This document shows positions 14,777 through 20,448 of a stretch of DNA of 20,448 nucleotides, piece by piece. The DNA comes from Legionellales bacterium UBA4759 (GTDB lineage: Bacteria; Pseudomonadota; Gammaproteobacteria; Legionellales; Legionellaceae), in the NCBI GenBank assembly GCA_002403515.1, contig DHHZ01000029.1, forward strand, positions 1 to 20,448, written 5' to 3'. A model generated the notes under the pieces. That model did not search any database, was not told where the DNA came from, and saw nothing but the letters and a program-made list of their open reading frames with translations. Position 1 is the first letter of the stretch; every line of letters starts with the position of its first letter. Made by a program: the position numbers and the translations under genes.

Positions 14777-15739
14777 ATGAATTTTATAAATATTGCATTA
14801 AATGTTTTAGAAATTGAAGCGAGCGCCCTTTCAAACCTTCATCAACACATCGATGAAGATTTTCAAAAGGCCTGTGAAATTATTTTGAGTTGCCAAGGCA
14901 AACTTATCGTCACAGGCATTGGCAAATCGGGGTTAATTGGCAAAAAAATTGCTGCAACACTTTCAAGCACAGGCACGCCCGCAATTTTCCTGCATCCCAC
15001 TGAAGCTTCACACGGCGATTTTGGTGTTTTACAAAATAATGATGTCGTACTCGCCCTTTCACACTCTGGATATACAGAAGAGCTCTGTAAGCTCCTACCA
15101 TCCATACAAAAACAAAATATACCTATCGTCAGTATTACCAGCCAAAAGAATTCACCACTTGCAAAAGCATCACAAGCAATTCTCACCTACGGTTCTCCAC
15201 AAGAGGCCTGCCCGCTTGGTCTGGCACCTACCACAAGTTCTACACTGACACTTGTTTTAGGCGATGCTTTAGCGGTTGCATTACTCAAGGCCAAAAACTT
15301 TAGAGAAGAAGACTTTGCACAAAATCATCCTGGTGGCAGTTTAGGACAAAAATTTATTCCTTCGCTGCAATTGGCACACACACTTGAACATCTTCCAAGA
15401 ATACAAGCACAAAGTAATTTGCACGATTGCTTGATTGAAGTCAGTAGCAAAAAATTAGGCATGACTTGTGTTACCAATGCACAAGGTAAACTTGTTGGTG
15501 TGGTCACTGATGGTGACATCAGAAGATGTCTAATGCGCCAAATTGATATTTATCAAACTCAAACGCAAGAAATCATGAATCCTTCTCCTAAAACTATATC
15601 TCAAAATACATTAGCAAAAGATGCCTTAAAAATGATGAAGGATTTGAGTATTACCAGTCTTATCATCATTGATAATCAAAACTCCCCTATTGGTGTTTTA
15701 CATATCCATGATTTATTAAAAGCAGGCTTTGCCCATTAA
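14777..15739 (+). CDS. kdsD: D-arabinose 5-phosphate isomerase KdsD
   Basis: Interconverts ribulose 5-phosphate and arabinose 5-phosphate, the entry step to Kdo and thus LPS inner core. Seen: 320 residues (E. coli 328). An N-terminal SIS domain with TGIGKSG at 46-52 and LHPTEASHGDFG at 72-83. Catalytic residues known from E. coli (Lys59, Glu85, Glu111, His193) correspond with a constant offset of nine to Lys50, Glu76, Glu102 and His184 here. Two CBS domains follow at about 205-260 and 268-320 (GVVTDGDIRRCL; PIGVLHIHDLLKAG). The ATG has only a weak GAAAGA ribosome binding site. It heads the kdsD-kdsC-lptCAB run; the yrbG antiporter gene that precedes it in E. coli is missing. Confidence 0.97.
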   Translation: MNFINIALNVLEIEASALSNLHQHIDEDFQKACEIILSCQGKLIVTGIGKSGLIGKKIAATLSSTGTPAIFLHPTEASHGDFGVLQNNDVVLALSHSGYTEELCKLLPSIQKQNIPIVSITSQKNSPLAKASQAILTYGSPQEACPLGLAPTTSSTLTLVLGDALAVALLKAKNFREEDFAQNHPGGSLGQKFIPSLQLAHTLEHLPRIQAQSNLHDCLIEVSSKKLGMTCVTNAQGKLVGVVTDGDIRRCLMRQIDIYQTQTQEIMNPSPKTISQNTLAKDALKMMKDLSITSLIIIDNQNSPIGVLHIHDLLKAGFAH

Positions 15740-15750
15740 GGAGAAAAAAA

Positions 15751-16305
15751 TTGACAAGTACCATTGAAAAAGCAAAACAAATTCGATGTTTGGTTCTCGA
15801 CCTTGATGGTGTATTAACCGATGCGGGTATTTACATTCATGAAGACAAAACTGAAAGTAGACGCTTTAATATTCAAGACGGTTTTGGCATTAAAATTTTA
15901 CAATCTTTAGGATTTGAAGTTGCTATTATCACTGGAAGCCGTTCTGATATTGTTGAACATCGCATGACTCAATTGGGCATTAAACATTTTTACACCAGCC
16001 ATATTCATAAATTAAGCGCTTTTGAAGACTTAAAATCCAAATTAAATATGTTAGACCATGAATTTGCCTACATGGGTGATGATTATCAAGACATGGTACT
16101 TTTACAAAAAGTTGGTTTAAGTTTTGCACCAGCCAACGCCATTGAACCTGTTAAGAAAATTGTAGATATTTGTACCAAGGCCTCTGGGGGGCAAGGGGCT
16201 GTCAGAGAAGTTTGCGAATTCTTTTTTCAGGCGCATAATAAAACTCAAGACATTATTGAATACTTTAATAATTATCCATGCCATACATTAGAAAAAGTTT
16301 ATTAA
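15751..16305 (+). CDS. kdsC: Kdo-8-phosphate phosphatase KdsC
   Basis: HAD-superfamily phosphatase that removes the phosphate from Kdo-8-P in the Kdo pathway. Seen: 184 residues (E. coli 188), the cap-less C0-type HAD that forms tetramers. Motif I DLDGVLTD with Asp17 and Asp19, motif II TGSRSD near 61-66, Lys87 for motif III, motif IV GDDYQDM with Asp110/Asp111, and the KdsC-typical KASGGQGAVREVCE at the C-terminus. The start is TTG at 15751, decided by a strong AAGGAG 7 nt upstream; the first in-frame ATG lies deep within the domain. It begins 11 bp after kdsD. Its last 28 bp overlap lptC. Confidence 0.96.
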   Translation: MTSTIEKAKQIRCLVLDLDGVLTDAGIYIHEDKTESRRFNIQDGFGIKILQSLGFEVAIITGSRSDIVEHRMTQLGIKHFYTSHIHKLSAFEDLKSKLNMLDHEFAYMGDDYQDMVLLQKVGLSFAPANAIEPVKKIVDICTKASGGQGAVREVCEFFFQAHNKTQDIIEYFNNYPCHTLEKVY

Positions 16306-16853
16306 TCATTTTTATTATTTTAAACCTCGTGTGGTTGGCGTTTAGCCAACTTCACGTTTTTAATACATTAAAAATTGAAGAACCACATCAACTGAATTTT
16401 AATGCCCTATTAAGTCATGTTCATTGGTCTGAATATGATAATCAAGGCATCATTTCTCATCAGTTCTATGCACCACTGGTCAAAAATATCTCAAATCATC
16501 TCAATATCATTTACTCGCCCAATTTACAGTTACAAAATGATAAAGAAACCTGGCAGATCAAAGCCAAATTCGCCAAAACTATAGAGGGCCTTGATACAAT
16601 TGAATTGAAAAAAGATGTCAAAATTAAGCATGTGGATGATAAATCCAAACAGCCTTCTTATTTACTCACAGATACGCTGACATACCATCCTAAAACGCAA
16701 GAGGCTCATACCAAAGCCCCTGTCATCTTTAATCAAGGTGATAATATCATTCACTCCCAAGGTATGGATGCAAATTTCTCAAACTCAACACACATCAAAC
16801 TGGGGCAAGTCAATGGCGTTTACCATCCTGAAAACAGTAATACCACTGGATAA
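16278..16853 (+). CDS. lptC: LPS export protein LptC
   Basis: Bitopic inner-membrane protein that takes LPS from LptB2FG and passes it to LptA. Seen: 191 residues, the same as E. coli LptC. One N-terminal membrane helix at about 7-24 (LLIIFIILNLVWLAF), then a periplasmic beta-jellyroll with LQNDKETWQIKAKFAK, LDTIELKKDVKI and LLTDTLTYHPKTQEAHTKAP, the repeated strand pattern of LptC/OstA domains. LptC proteins vary greatly in sequence, so the call relies partly on position between kdsC and lptA. The ATG lies 28 bp inside kdsC and has no Shine-Dalgarno, so it probably depends on ribosomes finishing kdsC. Confidence 0.92.
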   Translation: MPYIRKSLLIIFIILNLVWLAFSQLHVFNTLKIEEPHQLNFNALLSHVHWSEYDNQGIISHQFYAPLVKNISNHLNIIYSPNLQLQNDKETWQIKAKFAKTIEGLDTIELKKDVKIKHVDDKSKQPSYLLTDTLTYHPKTQEAHTKAPVIFNQGDNIIHSQGMDANFSNSTHIKLGQVNGVYHPENSNTTG

Positions 16854-16861
16854 GTTTCTTG

Positions 16862-16870
16862 TGTTAAAAT
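16862..16870 (+). promoter_or_regulatory. Candidate internal promoter before lptA
   Basis: TGT followed by TAAAAT (16865-16870) forms an extended -10 element in the 48-bp lptC-lptA gap, about 32 nt before the lptA ATG. E. coli lptAB also has its own stress-responsive promoter near this place. No -35 box is convincing and the region is AT-rich. Confidence 0.3.
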
Positions 16871-16901
16871 CAAAAAAGTTAAAACAATTGTTGGTTGGTT
16901 T

Positions 16902-17387
16902 ATGCGCAATTTAACCTGGTTCATTTTTTTATTGTTTACTACTTACGTATGGTCATTGCCAGAAGATAAACAACAACCCATACATTTCACAGCAGGTGAA
17001 ATTGAATGGGACCATATACAATCACATGGTATTTTCAAAAATCAAGTGAGCTTTGAACAAGGAAGCACCAAGTTGGATGCCACATCTGGGTATTCAGTAG
17101 GGGATGCAACACATCAATTTAAAAAAATTGTGATGAAAGGCGATGTGAATAAACAGGCGCATTTTATAACAATCCCAAAAGATAAAGAACCGGAGGTCAA
17201 TGCCTTTGCAGACACCATGATTTACCTGCCTATTGAAAAACTGATTATCCTAAAAGGACATGTTCATGTTACCCAAGGGCGTTATCAATTTTCCGCCCCT
17301 TATGTCAAATACAATACTGAACTAAAGAAATTGTTAACCAAAAATAATAACCAACAACAAACAACCATTATCATTAACCCAGAGTAA
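16902..17387 (+). CDS. lptA: LPS-transport periplasmic bridge protein LptA
   Basis: Forms the periplasmic bridge that carries LPS from LptC to LptD. Seen: 161 residues (E. coli 185). A signal peptide of about 18 residues (WFIFLLFTTYVWS, cut before LPEDK), then an OstA/LptA domain with PIHFTAGEIEWDH, GIFKNQVSFEQGSTKLDA and IILKGHVHVTQGRYQFSAPYV, the repeating beta-strand pattern of the jellyroll. The C-terminus is short and ends in an Asn/Gln/Thr-rich tail. It follows lptC by 48 bp, the only real gap in the operon, and is 4 bp from lptB. The ribosome binding site is weak. Confidence 0.93.
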   Translation: MRNLTWFIFLLFTTYVWSLPEDKQQPIHFTAGEIEWDHIQSHGIFKNQVSFEQGSTKLDATSGYSVGDATHQFKKIVMKGDVNKQAHFITIPKDKEPEVNAFADTMIYLPIEKLIILKGHVHVTQGRYQFSAPYVKYNTELKKLLTKNNNQQQTTIIINPE

Positions 17388-17391
17388 TATC

Positions 17392-18120
17392 ATGCAAAAT
17401 ATATTAATTGCTGAACATCTTCAAAAAACATTTAAAAAAAGAACCGTTGTTGAAGATGTCAATATTCAACTCCAAAGTGGTGAATGTGTTGGTTTACTTG
17501 GACCCAATGGGGCTGGAAAAACAACCAGTTTCTACATGATTGTTGGTCTACAAGCCTGTGATAAAGGGAAAATTTCAATTAATAACATGGATATTACTAA
17601 AAAGGCTATCCATGAGCGTTCCAGATTGGGCATTGGCTATCTTCCGCAAGAGGCCTCAGTATTTCGAAAAATGACGGTTGAAGAAAATATCATGGCCATC
17701 CTGGAGCTTCAAAAAGAACTGACTATCGCTGATAAAAAAAATAAGCTCGAAGCACTGTTGTCTGATTTTAGTTTGCATCATATTCGCAAAAACTTAGGCA
17801 TGAGTCTGTCTGGTGGAGAACGACGCCGTGTGGAAATAGCCAGAGCTTTGGCATCATCTCCCAAATTTATGTTATTGGATGAACCCTTTGCAGGCGTTGA
17901 TCCGATTTCTGTTGGTGATATCAAAAACATCATTAGAAAGCTTTGTGAAAAAAAAATTGGTGTATTAATTACGGACCACAACGTCCGTGAGACGCTAGAT
18001 ATTTGCCATCGTGCCTATATTGTCAACAAAGGCAACATTTTATGTCATGGAAAACCCAAAGAAATTCTTGAAAATGAAGATGTAAGAGCGGTATATTTAG
18101 GGCAAGAATTTGCAATTTAA
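17392..18120 (+). CDS. lptB: LPS export ABC transporter ATPase LptB
   Basis: ATPase of the LptB2FGC complex that extracts LPS from the inner membrane. Seen: 242 residues (E. coli 241). Walker A GPNGAGKT at 37-44, Q-loop Gln86 in LPQEASVFRKM, signature LSGGERRRVEIAR at 139-151, Walker B FMLLDE at 159-164 with catalytic Glu164, D-loop GVDP, and switch His196 in ITDHNVRETL. LPQEASVFRK and FAGVDPISVGDI are hallmarks of LptB. The membrane partners lptF and lptG are not in the window, as is normal. sdaA follows after 18 bp, where E. coli has rpoN. Confidence 0.98.
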   Translation: MQNILIAEHLQKTFKKRTVVEDVNIQLQSGECVGLLGPNGAGKTTSFYMIVGLQACDKGKISINNMDITKKAIHERSRLGIGYLPQEASVFRKMTVEENIMAILELQKELTIADKKNKLEALLSDFSLHHIRKNLGMSLSGGERRRVEIARALASSPKFMLLDEPFAGVDPISVGDIKNIIRKLCEKKIGVLITDHNVRETLDICHRAYIVNKGNILCHGKPKEILENEDVRAVYLGQEFAI

Positions 18121-18138
18121 TAATAAAAAAGGATTATC

Positions 18139-19521
18139 ATGCCAATCAGTGTTTTTGATTTATTTTCCATAGGAATTGGTCCATCCAGCTCACATACCGT
18201 TGGCCCAATGATAGCAGCTCATAAGTTTGTTCAAGATCTCACTGAACAAGGTCTACTTGATAAAACCCAAAGAATCCAAGTATCCCTTTATGGCTCTTTG
18301 GCTTTAACTGGTAAAGGTCACGCCACCGATTTGGCAATTCTCAATGGTCTTTCAGGTTTTTTACCCGATAACGTGGTTCCTGAGAACATGAAACCATTGG
18401 CACAACAAATTGAAAAAGAACACAAGATATGTCTCAATCAAATAAAACAACTACCTTTCAATGTAAAAGAAGACTTGTTATTTTTACAAAAAGAAATGCT
18501 ACCCAAACACAGCAATGGAATGGCATTCAAAGCATTTGATGCGCAGCAAAAAGTTTTACTTGAAGAAATTATTTATTCTATAGGCGGTGGTTTTATTGTC
18601 ACAGATGAAGAATTTTCTGATCCCAAAATTGACAAAGCCACACCACCTCATCATTTTAAAAATGCCAAAGAGTTGTTAGAAATTTGTAAAAAACATAACA
18701 AAACTATCGCACAAATTATGATGGAAAATGAGCTCACTTGGGCATCTGAATCCAAGATTCGTCAGGGCATTATGGGGATTGCAAAAGTTATGCTCAATTG
18801 TATTGAAAAAGGATGTCATCATGAAGGCATATTGCCTGGTGGGTTAAATGTTAAAAGACGAGCCCCTGATTTGTATAAAAAAATTGTTGCAAACCAGGGC
18901 ATTAAAAGTCGTTACGAAGAATCAGATGTTTTAAATCGTCTCAATCTCTATGCGATGGCCGTTAATGAAGAAAATGCTGCTGGCGGCAGAATTGTAACTG
19001 CACCCACCAATGGCGCTGCAGGTATTATTCCCGCTGTTTTACAATATATGGATGATGCTCATGGTAAAAATTCAGAAGATGACATCATTAACTATTTTCT
19101 AACCGCTACCGCCATTGGTATTTTATACAAAAAAAATGCCTCAATTTCAGGCGCTGAAGTGGGTTGCCAAGGTGAAGTTGGTGTTGCCTCTTCAATGGCT
19201 GCGGCTGGAATTACAGCAGTCCTAGGTGGCAATATTGAACAAATTGAAAACGCCGCAGAAATTGCCATGGAACATCATTTGGGAATGACTTGTGATCCTG
19301 TCATGGGCTTGGTACAAATTCCTTGTATCGAAAGAAATGCTATGGGGGCTGTAAAGGCGGTCAATGCAAGCCGAATGGCCTTAATTGGCGATGGACAACA
19401 CCATATTTCCTTAGACAAAGTTATTGCAACGATGAAACAAACGGGTATGGATATGCAAAGTATCTATAAAGAAACCTCTTTAGGCGGTCTTGCAGCAGCA
19501 GTAAACCACATTGAATGTTAA
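18139..19521 (+). CDS. sdaA: L-serine dehydratase, iron-sulfur type (single chain)
   Basis: Deaminates L-serine to pyruvate and ammonia with a [4Fe-4S] cluster in the cytoplasm. Seen: 460 residues, with the N-terminal beta domain starting SVFDLFSIGIGPSSSHTVGP and the catalytic alpha domain from about 175. Likely cluster ligands are Cys343 (EVGCQGEVG), Cys385 (MTCDPVMG) and Cys396 (IPCIERN). The last residue is Cys460; in the L. pneumophila enzyme the C-terminal Cys is the fourth ligand and acts as a built-in competitive inhibitor displaced by serine. A good AAGGA lies 7 nt before the ATG. It follows lptB by 18 bp on the same strand with no terminator seen, so it may be read from the LPS operon. 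It feeds serine carbon into pyruvate. Confidence 0.97.
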   Translation: MPISVFDLFSIGIGPSSSHTVGPMIAAHKFVQDLTEQGLLDKTQRIQVSLYGSLALTGKGHATDLAILNGLSGFLPDNVVPENMKPLAQQIEKEHKICLNQIKQLPFNVKEDLLFLQKEMLPKHSNGMAFKAFDAQQKVLLEEIIYSIGGGFIVTDEEFSDPKIDKATPPHHFKNAKELLEICKKHNKTIAQIMMENELTWASESKIRQGIMGIAKVMLNCIEKGCHHEGILPGGLNVKRRAPDLYKKIVANQGIKSRYEESDVLNRLNLYAMAVNEENAAGGRIVTAPTNGAAGIIPAVLQYMDDAHGKNSEDDIINYFLTATAIGILYKKNASISGAEVGCQGEVGVASSMAAAGITAVLGGNIEQIENAAEIAMEHHLGMTCDPVMGLVQIPCIERNAMGAVKAVNASRMALIGDGQHHISLDKVIATMKQTGMDMQSIYKETSLGGLAAAVNHIEC

Positions 19522-19526
19522 ATACA

Positions 19527-19549
19527 AGCCCTAAATCAAGTTTAGGGCT
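19527..19549. terminator. Hairpin after sdaA, possible terminator
   Basis: AGCCCTAAA (19527-19535) and TTTAGGGCT (19541-19549) form a perfect 9-bp stem with a 5-nt loop, starting 6 nt after the sdaA stop. The following bases on either strand are only partly U-rich, so intrinsic termination strength is moderate. It sits between two convergent genes and could serve both. Confidence 0.6.
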
Positions 19550-19580
19550 AAATCATTTCTCAATAATCTAAATAAAACAC

Positions 19581-19625
19581 GCATGTTGATGCCTGGTTAA
19601 AACAACAACATGCTTGCTGCTTTTT
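19581..19625. terminator. Second hairpin between sdaA and the aldehyde dehydrogenase gene
   Basis: GCATGTTG (19581-19588) and CAACATGC (19606-19613) form an 8-bp stem with a 17-nt loop. On the plus strand it is followed by a TTTTT run at 19621-19625; on the minus strand it is followed by GTGTTTTATTT. It is a plausible bidirectional terminator, though the loop is long. Confidence 0.45.
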
Positions 19626-19638
19626 CAGTGTTTTATAA

Positions 19639-20448
19639 CTAAAGTCGAATCGCAATATTTTTGAGTTCAGTATATTTATAATACGCTTCAATTGATCTGT
19701 CTTTACCAATCCCGGATTGCTTAAAGCCACCAAAGGGAAAATTTAAATTATAACTTACATTATAACAATTTCCCCATACTGTACCGGCATGAAGTTTCTT
19801 AGAAATTTCATAGACATTTTTAAAAGAATCACTCCAAACTCCAGCCATCAATCCGTAAGTGGTAGAATTTGCGATTTCAACGGCCTCATCGATATCATCA
19901 AAAGTAATAATCGATAAAACGGGCCCAAAGATTTCCTTTTGAGTATGGTAAAGGTCATGACGAGGGCAGTCAAAGATGGTTGGTTCGATATAAAAGCCCC
20001 CCGTGTCGAGATGTTTTTGTTGCCCACCGAGAATTAAATGACTTTCTTGCTTAGCTTTTTCGATATCATACAAAATACTATTAAGTTGTTTATTATCAAT
20101 CACTGGCCCCATTTTAGCATTAGGGTCAAAGGGATGTTTGGGTTGATAAGTTTCTGAAATAGGACAGATTAAATCAATGAATTGTTGTTTTAAAGAGCGA
20201 TGAATCACTACTCTAGAACCAGCATGACAGACCTGTCCTGCAGTCCAAAATATATTGTAAGCAACACTTTCTGCTATTTTTTCTAAATTTTTACAATCCT
20301 TAAGAATAACTTGTGCGGATTTTCCCCCAAGCTCAAGGGAAACTCTTTTTAAGTTGGTTTCTGCTGAGTCTTTAAGAGTTTGCTTACCAGTTTTGGTCGA
20401 GCCGGTAAAAGCAACGCAGTCAATTTCTGTTAGTGTGTCAAAGTTTCT
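19639..20448 (-). CDS. Aldehyde dehydrogenase, PuuC-like (partial, N-terminus outside window)
   Basis: NAD(P)-dependent aldehyde dehydrogenase. The open frame runs without a stop from 20448, where the window ends, to 19639: 269 codons, a bit over half of the usual 490. Seen: FTGSTKTGKQ of the cofactor-binding fold, LELGGKSAQVIL with the catalytic Glu, the nucleophile Cys in AGQVCHAGSR, EIFGPVLSIITF, and the C-terminal FPFGGFKQSGIGKD. The spacing and the ending KYTELKNIAIRL resemble gamma-glutamyl-gamma-aminobutyraldehyde dehydrogenase PuuC of putrescine catabolism, but betaine-aldehyde and other dehydrogenases are similar, so the substrate is open. A GTG at 20208 is an internal valine codon, not the start: catalytic motifs lie upstream of it. 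Convergent with sdaA. Confidence 0.93.
   Translation of the reverse strand, partial: RNFDTLTEIDCVAFTGSTKTGKQTLKDSAETNLKRVSLELGGKSAQVILKDCKNLEKIAESVAYNIFWTAGQVCHAGSRVVIHRSLKQQFIDLICPISETYQPKHPFDPNAKMGPVIDNKQLNSILYDIEKAKQESHLILGGQQKHLDTGGFYIEPTIFDCPRHDLYHTQKEIFGPVLSIITFDDIDEAVEIANSTTYGLMAGVWSDSFKNVYEISKKLHAGTVWGNCYNVSYNLNFPFGGFKQSGIGKDRSIEAYYKYTELKNIAIRL

Noticed and set aside
14863..15186. Minus-strand open frame inside kdsD
   Set aside because: Shadow of a conserved SIS domain; no start signal and no promoter.
19639..20208. Aldehyde dehydrogenase as a 189-residue gene starting at GTG 20208
   Set aside because: The frame stays open to the window edge, and the catalytic Cys and Glu motifs are encoded upstream of that codon.
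1..20448. CRISPR arrays, insertion sequences, prophage genes, toxin-antitoxin or defence systems
   Set aside because: I looked on both strands and found no regularly spaced repeats, transposase or integrase motifs, phage structural genes or nuclease/helicase defence motifs.

Overview
The window is AT-rich (mid-30s % GC by eye) and looks like the chromosome of a gammaproteobacterium. The gene order mlaFEDCB-ibaG-murA, facing away from kdsD-kdsC-lptC-lptA-lptB, is the gammaproteobacterial envelope cluster. Two points favour an intracellular, Legionellales-like lineage over an enteric one. First, the L-serine dehydratase has Cys343, Cys385, Cys396 and a terminal Cys460, closely matching the numbering I recall for the Legionella pneumophila enzyme. 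Second, large lineage-specific proteins of unknown function sit between housekeeping genes. The lineage is inference.

Left part (1-5220): a signal-peptide-bearing MTA/SAH nucleosidase-like reading frame that stops halfway at an in-frame TGA near the window edge; a 39-codon fragment upstream of it on the same strand; tRNA-Thr(CGU) with its own promoter; a 530-residue unknown protein with a hydrophobic N-terminal third; an APC-family amino acid permease; and a 350-residue soluble unknown protein whose 3' end overlaps the convergent pump gene by 23 bp.

Middle (5198-14661, all minus strand): read 5'->3' this is mlaF-mlaE-mlaD-mlaC-mlaB-ibaG-murA-nif3-like, then after 47 bp an RND adaptor and an AcrB-type RND pump. 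Most junctions overlap by 1-20 bp (ATGA or TAATG), so the genes are probably translated in a coupled way. The set covers retrograde phospholipid transport (Mla), the first committed step of peptidoglycan synthesis (MurA) and drug or metabolite export.

Right part (14777-18120, plus strand): kdsD-kdsC-lptC-lptA-lptB makes the Kdo precursor of LPS and builds most of the LPS transport bridge. yrbG, which precedes kdsD in E. coli, is absent. rpoN, which follows lptB there, is replaced by L-serine dehydratase (sdaA), which follows lptB after 18 bp and may be read with it. The 115-bp divergent region between the Mla and Kds/Lpt operons holds abutting candidate -35 boxes and a perfect 8+8 bp inverted repeat.

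Right edge (19639-20448): the C-terminal part of a PuuC-like aldehyde dehydrogenase runs off the window. Two hairpins separate it from sdaA.

I see no CRISPR array, insertion sequence, prophage, toxin-antitoxin pair or defence system. The least explained items are the two unknown proteins, the degraded region downstream of the tRNA, and the coupling of an RND pump to the mla-murA operon.
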